37,622 bases of DNA, taken from NCBI GenBank assembly GCA_030601675.1, contig JAUWBN010000011.1, positions 1 through 37,622 on the forward strand, in the 5' to 3' direction. This stretch comes from Hadesarchaea archaeon. Its GTDB lineage: Archaea; Hadarchaeota; Hadarchaeia; Hadarchaeales; Hadarchaeaceae. Below the pieces are notes generated by a model. It saw only the letters and a list, made by a program, of their open reading frames with translations, made no database searches and was not told the origin of the DNA. Shown here one piece after another: positions 8,031 to 14,978 of this stretch. Made by a program: the position numbers and the translations under genes. Positions within the stretch are counted from its first letter, which is position 1; each line of letters begins with the position of its first letter.

Positions 8031-11000
8031 TCAGGGTTCTTTCCGATTAAGCGTCCACTCAGGGTGCGCCTGAGATTCGCCAGCTACGCCCACGCTTTGA
8101 GACGGTGCCGACGAAAGGGACTGTTTTTTCCACCACCATATCAGCACTATCGATATTACAACAATAATTATCACCCCAGCCACCACGGCCCAGTAGGGTG
8201 TTGGTGCTGCGGGCTTTTCGCCCGTCACCGCGAACCAAGATAGACTTGGCACCGTCGCCGAGAAATGCACGTGGCTTGCGTTTTCGCCCACGTTGGTCGT
8301 CGACACCTCTTGCCACGTGTTGTCCGTATTGTCCAACTTCCACAACTTCACATCTGCCGCCCCAATTCCGAGGTTGTCAAGCCAAGACTTCGCCACGTCA
8401 AATCTGATCTCGACATTATCGAGGTTATCCGCCGGAGCGTTTGTCTCTACCTCAAAATAGTACGTCGCCGTGCCGGGTGCCGCCTCGGAGACCTCGGCGG
8501 GCTTTTCTTGAACCACCTTAACCTCAACCTCAACGTTGTCAATATTATCCTTCGCGAACAGATTGATGCCCGTCACCAGAAGGCCAAATTGACCGAAATC
8601 CGCGAGTTTATTCTCGTTTTCGGCTATCGTGCCAAGCGACTCCATGTAGACCCCAGTCTCAAGTACGATCCAATTATCCACCACGGCTGACTCGTTCCCG
8701 GCATTATCTTTAACTTTGACGTAAACCCTCTTGTTTTCGTCGCCCGCGGGGAGGACGTAATCGTTCTCCGACTCGTACGGTTCCCAATCCGTCCAATTCT
8801 CGTTGTCATTGCTGAACCTCATCTGGTCGAGGCCGGAGAGATTGTCCGGGTCCTGCGCAACGATCGAAATGACGACCGAGGTCGAGGGGGTCACCATATT
8901 TTCCCCGTTTATCTGGACCGATGAAATAGTGGGAAGCACCCTGTCGAATCCCGCGTTCTCATCCGCCGTAGACGGTGCAGCCTCGGTCTGGTCATCGTCA
9001 TCGGTCGCGCGGGTGTAAAACTCATAGTGCCCGTCGTTGTCCGGCGCGTCAAACGCCCACGACCAGGGGGAGCTATTGTCGACTCCGAAGTTATCCCACG
9101 AGCCCCAGCTCGCGCCCGAATTTTCGCGGTAGCGGTACCAGAGCGTGACGTTGTCGACCGTGCCATCGTTGTCGCTTGCGGTGGCCGTGATCGTGACGGA
9201 GGCAGATCGCCAATAGGGGGAGATCGTGTCGACCGAAGAAGTTGGCGGTATGAACGGGGAAGTTGTAAATTGCTGGTCGCTGGACAATGGGGCGGTATTG
9301 CCTGCCGCGTCGATTGAGCTCACCCTGTAGTGATAAGTCGTGTTCTCCGACAGTCCACTCAAGGTTATGGAGTGACCAGTGCCCAAAGAGTTGTCCGATT
9401 GGGTCAACCCATAATCGGTAGTCTCCCCGTACCACACGACGCTGGTGGCGGGCTCGTCGGTCGTCCACTCAATCGTGATGAAGGTTTTGCCGGGACTCGA
9501 TTCCGTTATCCCTGAAATCGTGGGGGGTGTGACATCGACGGTCAGGGTCATCAAGTACACATTGTCTGATTTGTTACCGGCCCGGTCGATCTCTTGGATA
9601 GACAGTTCGTGGGTATTCTCGCTCAGCGTGTCGCTTATGAACACGACTTCACCGTCGTTATCGCTGTCGGCCGCGGAGCCCACCAGGCCATCGATATCAG
9701 ACCAGAGTTTTACGGTTGACCCGTTCTCGTCACAGGTGACCTCGACCAGGAACTCGGTTTCTGAGATCGCGCCCCCGGTCACTACTGTGAGTGTGTCGGG
9801 ATCCATTATGGTCACGTTATCCGCTGATGGCGTGGGTTTCTCAGTATCGATGAGAAGCGTCCAGACCTCCGAGAAGTGGCTATTCTCCTGGTTAAAGGCG
9901 CGAACTTTCCAAAACCAATTCTCATCCGCCCAGCCATCTGTCGGGTAATTCTCATCGTTATTATCATAAATGTTGTCGGTGGTATTATCTTTGAAAAGAT
10001 TAGCCGACGAAAACGTTGAGTCATTGTCAATCCAGATCTCATAGTTATCTACTACCACCTTGTTTTCCCAAGTGAAGGTAGGAGTATTTTCGTTCGTAAC
10101 GGTGCCATCGATAGGTGAAACAAGGGAGGGCATCGAAACGTCTACACAGAAGGAGTTATCTGACCAATCGCCCACATTTCCCGCGTTGTCCTTCGCCCGA
10201 ACCCTCCAGTACCAGTTACCGTCGGCCAGTTCGTTCTCCACCTGATAGTTGTCATCCAAGATCCAGTCTGAGATCCAGCCCGAGTTCTCGTTCTCGTGGG
10301 GGAACTCTGAGTTATCACTCACAGCGATGTAATAGCGAACAGGTGTGGAGTTATCCTTTGGGTCGAGGTTCTCCCAAGTAAGGGGTGGGGTGTTGTCGTT
10401 TATGATCTCGTTGTTTTCCGGTGAGATGAGGGAGGGTGCCGGAGGCGCCTCGGTGTCAATGGTTATGTAGAAAGTGTTATCTGACTGGGTCTGGTTCCCA
10501 GCGTAGTCAACCGCGATTACATACCAGTAGTGTTCCCCGTCAGTCAGTTCGGACGCGTTCTCGGAGGTCTGAGTGTTATCAGTAATCGTATTATCTAAGG
10601 AACCGTCGACATAAAGCAGGTAATTATCTATTCCACCCAAGTCAGAACTAGCATTCCAAGAGAGTTCGGGCGTGTTATCGTTGTCGTGAATGCCGTTTTC
10701 GGGGGAGGCTAGAGTGAACGAGTTCGGGGCCTGAGTGTCGACCCTGAATGTCCAGGTATTCTCTGACCAGTTCTCCCCACCAGCATTCTCCGCCATGACC
10801 TTCCAATAGTAGACGCCATCAGCCAGCGCGTTCTCGAGCGGCGTGATGAAGAAGTTATCCCCGACGATCACGTTATCTATTGCGTTTTCCCCATCCGCGA
10901 AGTTCTGGTCGTTGTCGACTACAAGCCTATGGTTGTCCGCGCCCGCGCCGTTCTCCCACCAGAAGGTCGGCTGGTTTTCACTTATATTCTCATTGTTCTT

Positions 11001-11123
11001 CGGTGAAACTAGGACGGGCTTGCTTGGCTGCGCAGATGCAGATAAATTAACGATTAGAAGCAGCGCTAGGGCCAAGAGCATGCCGACGATGAGACGTGAT
11101 TTCCGTATACTCCCCACCTCCAC
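8031..11123 (-). CDS. Large membrane-anchored surface protein with Ig/FnIII-like repeats
   Basis: This 1030-residue protein starts with a signal peptide (KSRLIVGM, then LLALALLLIVNLSASA). Four copies of a repeat of about 95 residues follow, each opening with P-x-L-x-SP-x-N/D-G/N and N-T-P-x-x-x-W and closing with DG-x-x-YWxV-x-A and a DT linker. Next come a fibronectin-III-like module (TTYHYRVSSIDAAGNT) and further Ig-like modules. A domain like the PGF-pre-PGF family follows (YYFEVETNAPADNLDNV to SLSWFAV, about residues 865-965). One membrane helix (WAVVAGVIIIVVISIVLIWWW) and a 33-residue inner tail end it; there is no PGF-CTERM signal. By hand count about 73 of 97 Asn follow Asp or Glu. The GTG start is uncertain by a few codons (another GTG lies two codons later). 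It probably forms part of the cell surface; its partner is unknown. Confidence 0.85.
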   Translation of the reverse strand: MEVGSIRKSRLIVGMLLALALLLIVNLSASAQPSKPVLVSPKNNENISENQPTFWWENGAGADNHRLVVDNDQNFADGENAIDNVIVGDNFFITPLENALADGVYYWKVMAENAGGENWSENTWTFRVDTQAPNSFTLASPENGIHDNDNTPELSWNASSDLGGIDNYLLYVDGSLDNTITDNTQTSENASELTDGEHYWYVIAVDYAGNQTQSDNTFYITIDTEAPPAPSLISPENNEIINDNTPPLTWENLDPKDNSTPVRYYIAVSDNSEFPHENENSGWISDWILDDNYQVENELADGNWYWRVRAKDNAGNVGDWSDNSFCVDVSMPSLVSPIDGTVTNENTPTFTWENKVVVDNYEIWIDNDSTFSSANLFKDNTTDNIYDNNDENYPTDGWADENWFWKVRAFNQENSHFSEVWTLLIDTEKPTPSADNVTIMDPDTLTVVTGGAISETEFLVEVTCDENGSTVKLWSDIDGLVGSAADSDNDGEVVFISDTLSENTHELSIQEIDRAGNKSDNVYLMTLTVDVTPPTISGITESSPGKTFITIEWTTDEPATSVVWYGETTDYGLTQSDNSLGTGHSITLSGLSENTTYHYRVSSIDAAGNTAPLSSDQQFTTSPFIPPTSSVDTISPYWRSASVTITATASDNDGTVDNVTLWYRYRENSGASWGSWDNFGVDNSSPWSWAFDAPDNDGHYEFYTRATDDDDQTEAAPSTADENAGFDRVLPTISSVQINGENMVTPSTSVVISIVAQDPDNLSGLDQMRFSNDNENWTDWEPYESENDYVLPAGDENKRVYVKVKDNAGNESAVVDNWIVLETGVYMESLGTIAENENKLADFGQFGLLVTGINLFAKDNIDNVEVEVKVVQEKPAEVSEAAPGTATYYFEVETNAPADNLDNVEIRFDVAKSWLDNLGIGAADVKLWKLDNTDNTWQEVSTTNVGENASHVHFSATVPSLSWFAVTGEKPAAPTPYWAVVAGVIIIVVISIVLIWWWKKQSLSSAPSQSVGVAGESQAHPEWTLNRKEP

Positions 11124-11168
11124 CTAAAAAATTGTGGCTATCCTGATTAATAACACTACCGAGAACTC

Positions 11169-11840
11169 TCAGAACTCGTGGCTCTCCCCGGGTTTCAGCA
11201 CGACCACCTGCGTCCCGAGCTCCTTCTCCTTCACCGCGTTGACGAAGTCGTCCGCCGATTGCGCCAGCACGGGGAAAGTTAGGTAGTGCATGGGGATGAC
11301 GACCTTCGGCAGGAGCAGCCTAACCGCCTCCGCCGCCTCCTTGGCGCCCATCGTGTAGTAACCACCGATCGGGAGACAAACTATCTCGGGCCTGTGAAGC
11401 TGACCTATCATCCGCATGTCGTTGAATAAACCCGTGTCGCCCGCGTGATAGATGCGCGCCTTCCCCACATCGATCACGAAACCCGTGGGGGCGCCGCGTT
11501 CGGCCGAGTGAAATGCTTGGACCATCGATATCTTGATGCCCTTAACCTCATGGGTCGCGCCGATGTTCATCGCTACGACATCGGCGACACCCTCGGCCTG
11601 CGCGTGGTTGCCGAGTTCATATATCCCCACGAAGGTCGCGCCCGTGCGCTTACAAATTTCGATCGCATCTCCGAGGTGATGGCTGTGATCGTGAGTGACG
11701 CAAACGATATCGGCCCGCGTGATGTCCGAAGCCTTCACCGTAGTCTTCGGGTTCCCGGTGAGAAAAGGATCCACCAAGATAACTTTCTTGTCGGCGTTTA
11801 TCTCAAACCCCGAGTGCCCGAACCAACGGATGCTCGCCAT
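11169..11840 (-). CDS. UPF0173-family metal-dependent hydrolase (metallo-beta-lactamase fold)
   Basis: The 223-residue protein matches the UPF0173 group in length and pattern: IRWFGHSGFEI at the start, DPFLTGNP, YHAGDTGLF near the middle and VIPMHYLTFP near the end. Its reaction is unknown; the fold hydrolyses a wide range of esters and phosphodiesters. The first metal motif, normally HxHxDH, reads HDHSHH (residues ~50-55, codons CAC GAT CAC AGC CAT CAC). The Asp ligand is therefore replaced by His through a change equivalent to GAT to CAT. The other ligand positions look intact. It is divergent from the DUF429 gene across 57 bases. Confidence 0.88.
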   Translation of the reverse strand: MASIRWFGHSGFEINADKKVILVDPFLTGNPKTTVKASDITRADIVCVTHDHSHHLGDAIEICKRTGATFVGIYELGNHAQAEGVADVVAMNIGATHEVKGIKISMVQAFHSAERGAPTGFVIDVGKARIYHAGDTGLFNDMRMIGQLHRPEIVCLPIGGYYTMGAKEAAEAVRLLLPKVVIPMHYLTFPVLAQSADDFVNAVKEKELGTQVVVLKPGESHEF

Positions 11841-11873
11841 CTTCGCCCGCCGAAAGTTTTCAAGCGTCAGAGC

Positions 11874-11880
11874 TTATAAG
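11874..11880 (+). promoter_or_regulatory. TATA box for the DUF429 gene
   Basis: TTATAAG is centred about 21 bases before the GTG at 11898 and no Shine-Dalgarno lies between, which fits a leaderless archaeal promoter. An out-of-frame ATG at 11887 hits TGA after four codons and is not a credible start. Confidence 0.55.
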
Positions 11881-11897
11881 TTTTTAATGGTGTTGGC

Positions 11898-12449
11898 GTG
11901 AAAATCATCGGCATCGATCTAGCCGGGCGCGCGACGAACCCGAGCGGCTTCGCCGTGCTCTCCGACCATAGGATTGACGTGCGACTGATTCACCCCGACG
12001 AAGAGATAATCGAGCTATGCGCGCGCGAGCGTCCCGATTTAGTCGCCATCGATGCCCCGCTCAGCCTACCGAAGCGCGGCAACTTTAGAAAAGCCGATGC
12101 CTCGCTGATCGGGCGGGGGCTCCGCGTCCTCCCCCCTACCTTCGCTGGGATGCGATCGCTCACCGAGCGAGGGATGCGGCTTGCGGGCATGCTTCGAGCG
12201 AAAGGTCTTCGTGTCATAGAGATACACCCCCGGACTTCAGGCGTGCTCCTCTTCAAAACCCCAGACCGCCGTCGATGGGTGGCCGAGCTCAGGGGGGAGG
12301 GAATGAAATTGAAAGAAAGCGCGAGCGAACACGAAATCGACGCGGCCCTAGCTGCGCTGACCGGTGCGCTCCACCTCCAAAAGAAAACAGAAGAAGTCGG
12401 GGAGGCCGAAGAGGGAACGATTGTTATCCCCCGTCGCCAGTTGTCGTAA
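11898..12449 (+). CDS. DUF429 domain protein (RNase H-like fold, predicted nuclease)
   Basis: The 183-residue protein begins MKIIGIDLAGRATNPSGFAVL, the DUF429 signature with the first acidic residue of an RNase H-like fold. Further signatures are LVAIDAPLSLP, the GLRVLPPTFAGMRSLTERG segment, VIEIHPRTSG, and a late SEHEIDAALAALTGALH with acidic and histidine residues. This family is predicted to bind or cleave nucleic acid; the activity has not been shown from sequence alone. The start codon is GTG, and a TATA box ~21 bases upstream suggests a leaderless transcript. It is convergent with the TFB-like gene, which ends four bases away. Confidence 0.82.
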   Translation: MKIIGIDLAGRATNPSGFAVLSDHRIDVRLIHPDEEIIELCARERPDLVAIDAPLSLPKRGNFRKADASLIGRGLRVLPPTFAGMRSLTERGMRLAGMLRAKGLRVIEIHPRTSGVLLFKTPDRRRWVAELRGEGMKLKESASEHEIDAALAALTGALHLQKKTEEVGEAEEGTIVIPRRQLS

Positions 12450-12453
12450 TTTA

Positions 12454-12834
12454 TCATGCCTCACGACCAACCACGAGTTCACGGATGCTTCGAGCGGTCC
12501 TCGATAGGTTTGATACCCCAACACCCATCATGTTCGTAATTTTTTTGATCGTGACCTTCTCTCCCGTCGATTTCGACGCGAGGTAGAGTATGGCCGCAGC
12601 AAGCAAGAGCGGGGGCTTTGCCTGTCTAAACCTCTTGGGTAAAGCACCGTGAAGCTCGTGGGCGCGCTCGATCGCCCGCCTTGACAGCCCAAGCTGGGTA
12701 GCAAATCGATTGATGTAATCGTCGGTCGAGATGCGGGGTAGTTCGAGCTTCAACTTTCTGGTAAAAAATTTTGTAAGCCGACGAAGGTTATTCGAAGCCT
12801 CGCGCGCGCCCGAGCCCGAGCGGGTCGCGGGCAT
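12454..12834 (-). CDS. Single-cyclin TFB-like (TFIIB family) protein
   Basis: The 126-residue protein resembles one cyclin repeat of archaeal transcription factor B. Matching segments are DYINRFATQLGLSRRAIERAHEL, PPLLLAAAILYLASKSTGEKVTIKKITNMMGVGVSNLSRTARSIRELV. A normal TFB (about 300 residues) has a zinc ribbon, a B-reader and two cyclin repeats; here only one repeat remains behind a short basic linker (MPATRSGSGAREASNN). The ATG at 12834 has GGAGGGTGA about 10 bases upstream, so the short form may be genuinely translated. The same frame is open upstream but has no start codon before a stop near 12924. It could be a promoter-binding modulator or a decayed TFB. It overlaps an oxidoreductase N-terminal remnant in another frame. 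Confidence 0.75.
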   Translation of the reverse strand: MPATRSGSGAREASNNLRRLTKFFTRKLKLELPRISTDDYINRFATQLGLSRRAIERAHELHGALPKRFRQAKPPLLLAAAILYLASKSTGEKVTIKKITNMMGVGVSNLSRTARSIRELVVGREA

Positions 12835-12872
12835 ACGGGAGATTTCACCCTCCGTGCGCGGCAGACTCCGCA

Positions 12873-12932
12873 GCCTGCAGCTAATCCGGCTGGACCACCT
12901 CCGGCCACAACCACACCGTATAGTTCAACCAT
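12873..12932 (-). pseudogene. N-terminal remnant of an FAD/NAD-binding oxidoreductase
   Basis: An ATG at 12932 follows a very strong purine-rich ribosome site (AGGAGGGGAGGAG). It reads MVELYGVVVAGGGPAGLAAG, the beta-strand plus GxGxxG dinucleotide-binding loop that opens geranylgeranyl-reductase and thioredoxin-reductase type flavoproteins. After about 20 codons the likeness is lost into Arg/Ala-rich sequence, and the frame closes at 12750 inside the TFB-like gene. This looks like a gene cut off by a deletion or rearrangement that joined it to the TFB-like gene. Confidence 0.5.
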
Positions 12933-13029
12933 CTCCTCCCCTCCTCCTTTAGCAGGCGGTTGTTTATTAGCCGGAAAAAATTTCACCGCATAGTATTTAG
13001 ATTAACAGCTTTAGGTTTTTGTGATTAAC

Positions 13030-13749
13030 ATGCGCCGCATCGCCGTCGCCTCTGGCAAGGGGGGAGTGGGGCGAACCACGCTCGTCGCAAACCTCGGTAT
13101 CGCCCTCGCAAGTTTGGGCAAGGAAACCATAATCATCGACGGCAGCTTGACGACACCCGACCTCGCCCTCCTCTTCAAGCTCGAGAAGTCCGTCTACACC
13201 CTGAACGATGCCTTGGTGGGTGATGTCACGCTCGCCGATGTGATGTACCCGGGACCGAAACGGGTCAAAATCGTGCCAGCCGGGGTGACGCTCGAACAGA
13301 TCAGGAAGGCCCGGCCGGAGCGCCTGGCCGAGCTGATGCGCCAGGTGCCTGAAAAGACCGACTTCGTGCTCATCGATGTCCCGAGCGGCCTGAGGCGTGA
13401 AACAGTTTCCGCCATGCGCGCTGGGCGTGAGGTCCTGCTGGTCGCGACGCCCGAGATGACCTCGATCTCGGACGCCATGAAGACCCGCCTCATCACCGAA
13501 TTCTTGGGCTTGACGCCGATAGGAGTGGTACTCAACCGCGTACGCCGGGAGGAGTTCGAGTTGACCCGTGATGAGATTCGGACGATCATGAACGTGCCCG
13601 TGCTGGCGGAGATACCCGAAGACGAAAAAGTGAAGCAGGCACTCAAACAGGGGAAACCCTTGCTCGAACTCAGCCCCAACTCGCCCGCAGCTAAGGCGAT
13701 CAAGCAATTAGCGAAGAAATTACTCAAGGTGAGGGGCCGGGCCCGCTAA
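13030..13749 (+). CDS. minD: MinD/ParA-type P-loop ATPase
   Basis: The protein is a 239-residue MinD-like ATPase: MRRIAVASGKGGVGRTTLVANLG at the start, a switch I Asp (IIDGSLTTPDLALLF), FVLIDVPSGL as Walker B/switch II, and GVVLNRVRR as the base-binding region. It has a basic amphipathic C-terminus (KQLAKKLLKVRGRAR) suited to membrane attachment. Such ATPases position proteins or division components at the membrane. The signature Lys10 of the deviant Walker A is kept, but the phosphate-binding Lys at position 15 is Arg (codon CGA). An in-frame GTG at 13021 is an alternative start. A TATA-like TATTTAG near 12994 favours a leaderless mRNA starting close to either codon. Confidence 0.88.
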   Translation: MRRIAVASGKGGVGRTTLVANLGIALASLGKETIIIDGSLTTPDLALLFKLEKSVYTLNDALVGDVTLADVMYPGPKRVKIVPAGVTLEQIRKARPERLAELMRQVPEKTDFVLIDVPSGLRRETVSAMRAGREVLLVATPEMTSISDAMKTRLITEFLGLTPIGVVLNRVRREEFELTRDEIRTIMNVPVLAEIPEDEKVKQALKQGKPLLELSPNSPAAKAIKQLAKKLLKVRGRAR

Positions 13750-13770
13750 AGGCCATCATATTTTTTGAGA

Positions 13771-13830
13771 GGTGATCCCATTGCTGGCCCATGTGCATTC
13801 GTGTGTTCACCCTTAAGCGCTGCACACGAA
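13771..13830 (+). other. SD plus mini-ORF and stem-loop downstream of minD
   Basis: Just after minD a T6 run (13761-13766) could end its transcript. Then come GAGGTGATC and a 12-codon frame from TTG 13781 to TAA 13816. An inverted repeat TTCGTGTG (13798-13805) / CACACGAA (13823-13830), loop 17, overlaps the end of that frame. It resembles a leader-peptide arrangement but may be chance. The next gene has its own TATA box. Confidence 0.25.
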
Positions 13831-13844
13831 CGAACACCAAACGG

Positions 13845-13852
13845 CTATTAAG
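13845..13852 (+). promoter_or_regulatory. TATA box for the small charged protein gene
   Basis: CTATTAAG lies 19-26 bases before the ATG at 13871, the spacing of leaderless archaeal promoters, and no ribosome-binding site intervenes. Confidence 0.45.
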
Positions 13853-13870
13853 CTGACGTGTAAAACTTAA

Positions 13871-14020
13871 ATGGTGTTTCGTTTGCGACGCTTCAAGCGC
13901 CGCGAGAAGGAACGAAAAGGCAGCGAGAAGGATCAAGAACTCGAACGAAAGCGGCTCAAGCGCGCGCTCGAGAAGGGCCTCGAAGAGAAACAGATCTTTG
14001 AGGAAGAGGAAGAGGGCTAA
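13871..14020 (+). CDS. Small, very highly charged hypothetical protein
   Basis: This 49-residue frame is rich in Lys, Arg and Glu (MVFRLRRFKRREKERKGSE at the start, EEEEEG at the end). It should form a single long charged helix or coiled coil, basic at the N-terminus and acidic at the C-terminus. No family was recognised. Support for it being real comes from the TATA box at leaderless distance and from its position in an otherwise empty 270-base gap. Its stop overlaps the end of the convergent gene by four bases. A nucleic-acid or ribosome-associated role would fit the composition but is a guess. Confidence 0.55.
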   Translation: MVFRLRRFKRREKERKGSEKDQELERKRLKRALEKGLEEKQIFEEEEEG

Positions 14021-14382
14021 CCTTTCGCTCGCTCTGGCGGGATGGTAAAGCAGACCACGCCCGGCTTCGGCTCGTAGATATGGCCGGCTTCCTTCTCCCC
14101 AGCCAAGACCCCATCGACCTCCTCGTGTGAGAGTCCTACCTTCCCGGCTAAGTCGACGATCTCCTCGACCTCTATCATCCCGCTCGGCTCCTTGCTAGCC
14201 AGCGCCCGCATCGCGCGAAGCACGAAGTCGACCTTTGCCTCTTGGCTCCGCAATACCAGCGCTACCCCGCGCTTTTTCGTTGGGGGTGCCGCCGCCTCAG
14301 CTGTGACGTAAGTGCTTATCTCAAGCTCCACGGTGAAGGGCTTACCACAAATGGGACAGGTTACCTCTATGTGATGGCGCAT
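14017..14382 (-). CDS. Zinc-knuckle plus winged-helix protein
   Basis: The 121-residue protein starts MRHHIEVTCPICGKPFTVELE, with a single CPxC knuckle. After a linker it has a winged helix (residues ~60-118) with EVEEIVDLAGKVGLSHEEVDGVLAGEKEAGHIYEPKPGVVCF. That ending closely resembles the C-terminal winged helix of archaeal MCM helicases and related replication or transcription factors. It lacks any ATPase, so it is probably a small DNA-binding or adaptor protein. I chose the ATG at 14382 because GGTGGTGA lies six bases upstream; the longer frame to 14478 runs into the divergent nuclease promoter and has no homology signal. Confidence 0.7.
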   Translation of the reverse strand: MRHHIEVTCPICGKPFTVELEISTYVTAEAAAPPTKKRGVALVLRSQEAKVDFVLRAMRALASKEPSGMIEVEEIVDLAGKVGLSHEEVDGVLAGEKEAGHIYEPKPGVVCFTIPPERAKG

Positions 14383-14484
14383 TTTTGTCACCACCCTTAA
14401 TGTCTTCTCCGACCTTTTAAGGTTGAAAGGACCACGGCAAGCGACAACTACTTTTTGGGGCGCGGCAAAGAATAGCACGGTTTA

Positions 14485-14973
14485 ATGAAATTCGTCGCGG
14501 ATGGTATGCTCGGCAAGCTTGCGCGCTGGCTTAGGCTGGCCGGCCACGATGTCATTTACATAGGTGATCTCGGGGTGCCCGCGAGCGAGCAGGACGATGC
14601 CTTGCTCGAGCTGGCCAAACTCGAGCGGAGAGTACTGCTGACGTGCGACTTGGTCCTACACCGCCGCGCCAAGCGGGCCGGCATCCGGAGCGCCTACGTC
14701 GAGAGCAACGATGTCGTCGGGCAGCTTGTGGAGGTCTCGAAACGTTGCGGGCGGAGGATCAGAATCGAGCCCGAGAACTCCCGATGTCCGATGTGTAATG
14801 GTCAGCTCAAGCTTGCGAGCAAGGGTGAGGTCAAGGATATCGTCCCAGCAACCGTGCTGAAAGCGCAACGGGAGTTCTGGCGATGCGGGAACTGTGGTAA
14901 AATATATTGGCATGGCACACATTGGAAGACCATACTTGAAATGGCCTCGCGATATAATCGGATGGTGGGGTAA
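14485..14973 (+). CDS. Mut7-C RNase-domain (PIN-like) protein with zinc ribbon
   Basis: The 162-residue protein matches the Mut7-C family throughout. It starts MKFVADGMLGKLARWLRLAGHDVIY (acidic residue in FVADGMLG), followed by LLTCDLVLHRRAK with the second acidic residue. It ends in a four-Cys zinc ribbon, CPMCNG...WRCGNCGKIYWHGTHW. The N-terminal part is a PIN-like nuclease fold and is predicted to cleave RNA. The gene probably begins at or near its transcription start, with a TTTA box just upstream. AMMECR1 follows five bases after its stop, so the two are probably co-transcribed. Confidence 0.88.
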   Translation: MKFVADGMLGKLARWLRLAGHDVIYIGDLGVPASEQDDALLELAKLERRVLLTCDLVLHRRAKRAGIRSAYVESNDVVGQLVEVSKRCGRRIRIEPENSRCPMCNGQLKLASKGEVKDIVPATVLKAQREFWRCGNCGKIYWHGTHWKTILEMASRYNRMVG

Positions 14974-14978
14974 ATCCC

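Noticed and set aside
8031-8150. PGF-CTERM/archaeosortase sorting signal at the C-terminus of the surface protein
   Set aside because: After the PGF-pre-PGF-like domain there is a plain membrane helix and a polar 33-residue tail, with no PGF motif.
8031-11123. The GANAAY pattern as a DNA-level repeat or the repeats as a mobile element
   Set aside because: All synonymous forms are used and the spacing is irregular, so it is a protein-level bias; there are no terminal inverted repeats.
12997-13707. A 236-codon open frame antisense to minD
   Set aside because: It mirrors the G/C-ending codons of minD, has no recognisable motif and no ribosome site; the MinD family match on the plus strand is decisive.
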